Part shown: positions 6,033 to 6,045 of the stretch, piece after piece | Layout of the letters: every line of letters begins with the position of its first letter | Position numbering within the stretch: position 1 is the stretch's first letter | Source of the DNA: an uncultured Pseudomonadota bacterium | Lineage (GTDB): Bacteria; Bdellovibrionota_B; Oligoflexia; Oligoflexales; Bog-1112 | Direction: 5' to 3' | DNA length: 6,045 bases | Assembly: GCA_937896265.1 (NCBI GenBank) | Contig: CALBMD010000203.1 | Coordinates: 1 to 6,045, forward strand | The notes under the pieces: generated by a model | Database searches by the model: none | Told to the model about the DNA's origin: nothing | What the model saw: the letters and a program-made list of their open reading frames with translations, nothing else | Made by a program: the position numbers and the translations under genes

Positions 6033-6045
6033 AGCTCTTTTTAGC

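Noticed and set aside
1..6045. CRISPR array, tRNA, insertion sequence or attachment site
   Set aside because: No spaced direct repeats, cloverleaf pattern, transposase motif or terminal inverted repeats were seen on either strand.

Overview
The window reads as chromosomal DNA of a Gram-negative bacterium with roughly 40% G+C. Two exported proteins, one of them a probable lipoprotein, and a membrane-anchored CHASE2 receptor all point to a free-living bacterium with a periplasm. The style of the small secreted protein and the lipoprotein would fit the Bdellovibrionota/Oligoflexia or another delta-proteobacterial-like group. That placement is a weak guess, because no marker gene is present.

Layout, left to right. 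(1) Positions 1-771, minus strand: the N-terminal 257 residues of an exported probable lipoprotein with a zincin-type HEYGH motif, cut by the left window edge. (2) Positions 772-999: a 228-bp divergent intergenic region with a promoter candidate facing each way and a 12-bp perfect palindrome over the leftward -10 box. (3) Positions 1000-1455, plus strand: a 151-residue secreted protein with two cysteines, of unknown function. (4) Positions 1456-1489: a 34-bp convergent gap with no visible terminator. (5) Positions 1490-4090, minus strand: an 866-residue membrane receptor, read as CHASE2, three membrane helices, a GAF-like region and a class III cyclase-homology domain that has lost most catalytic positions. 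(6) Positions 4122-6032, minus strand: a 636-residue helical protein with no membrane segment, ending in a HEPN-like domain with the R-N-R-A-A-H motif. It lies 31 bp upstream of the receptor gene on the same strand, so the two probably form an operon that may continue beyond the right edge.

The most interesting content is the pairing of a HEPN-type protein (a fold that includes many RNases) with a CHASE2 receptor whose output domain looks like a pseudo-cyclase. One possible reading is a sensor regulating an RNA-targeting or scaffold protein through protein contact rather than cyclic nucleotide synthesis; this is inference. A separate observation is that the palindrome AGATCT occurs 13 times, about seven times the composition-based expectation. 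All copies lie in the three leftward genes.
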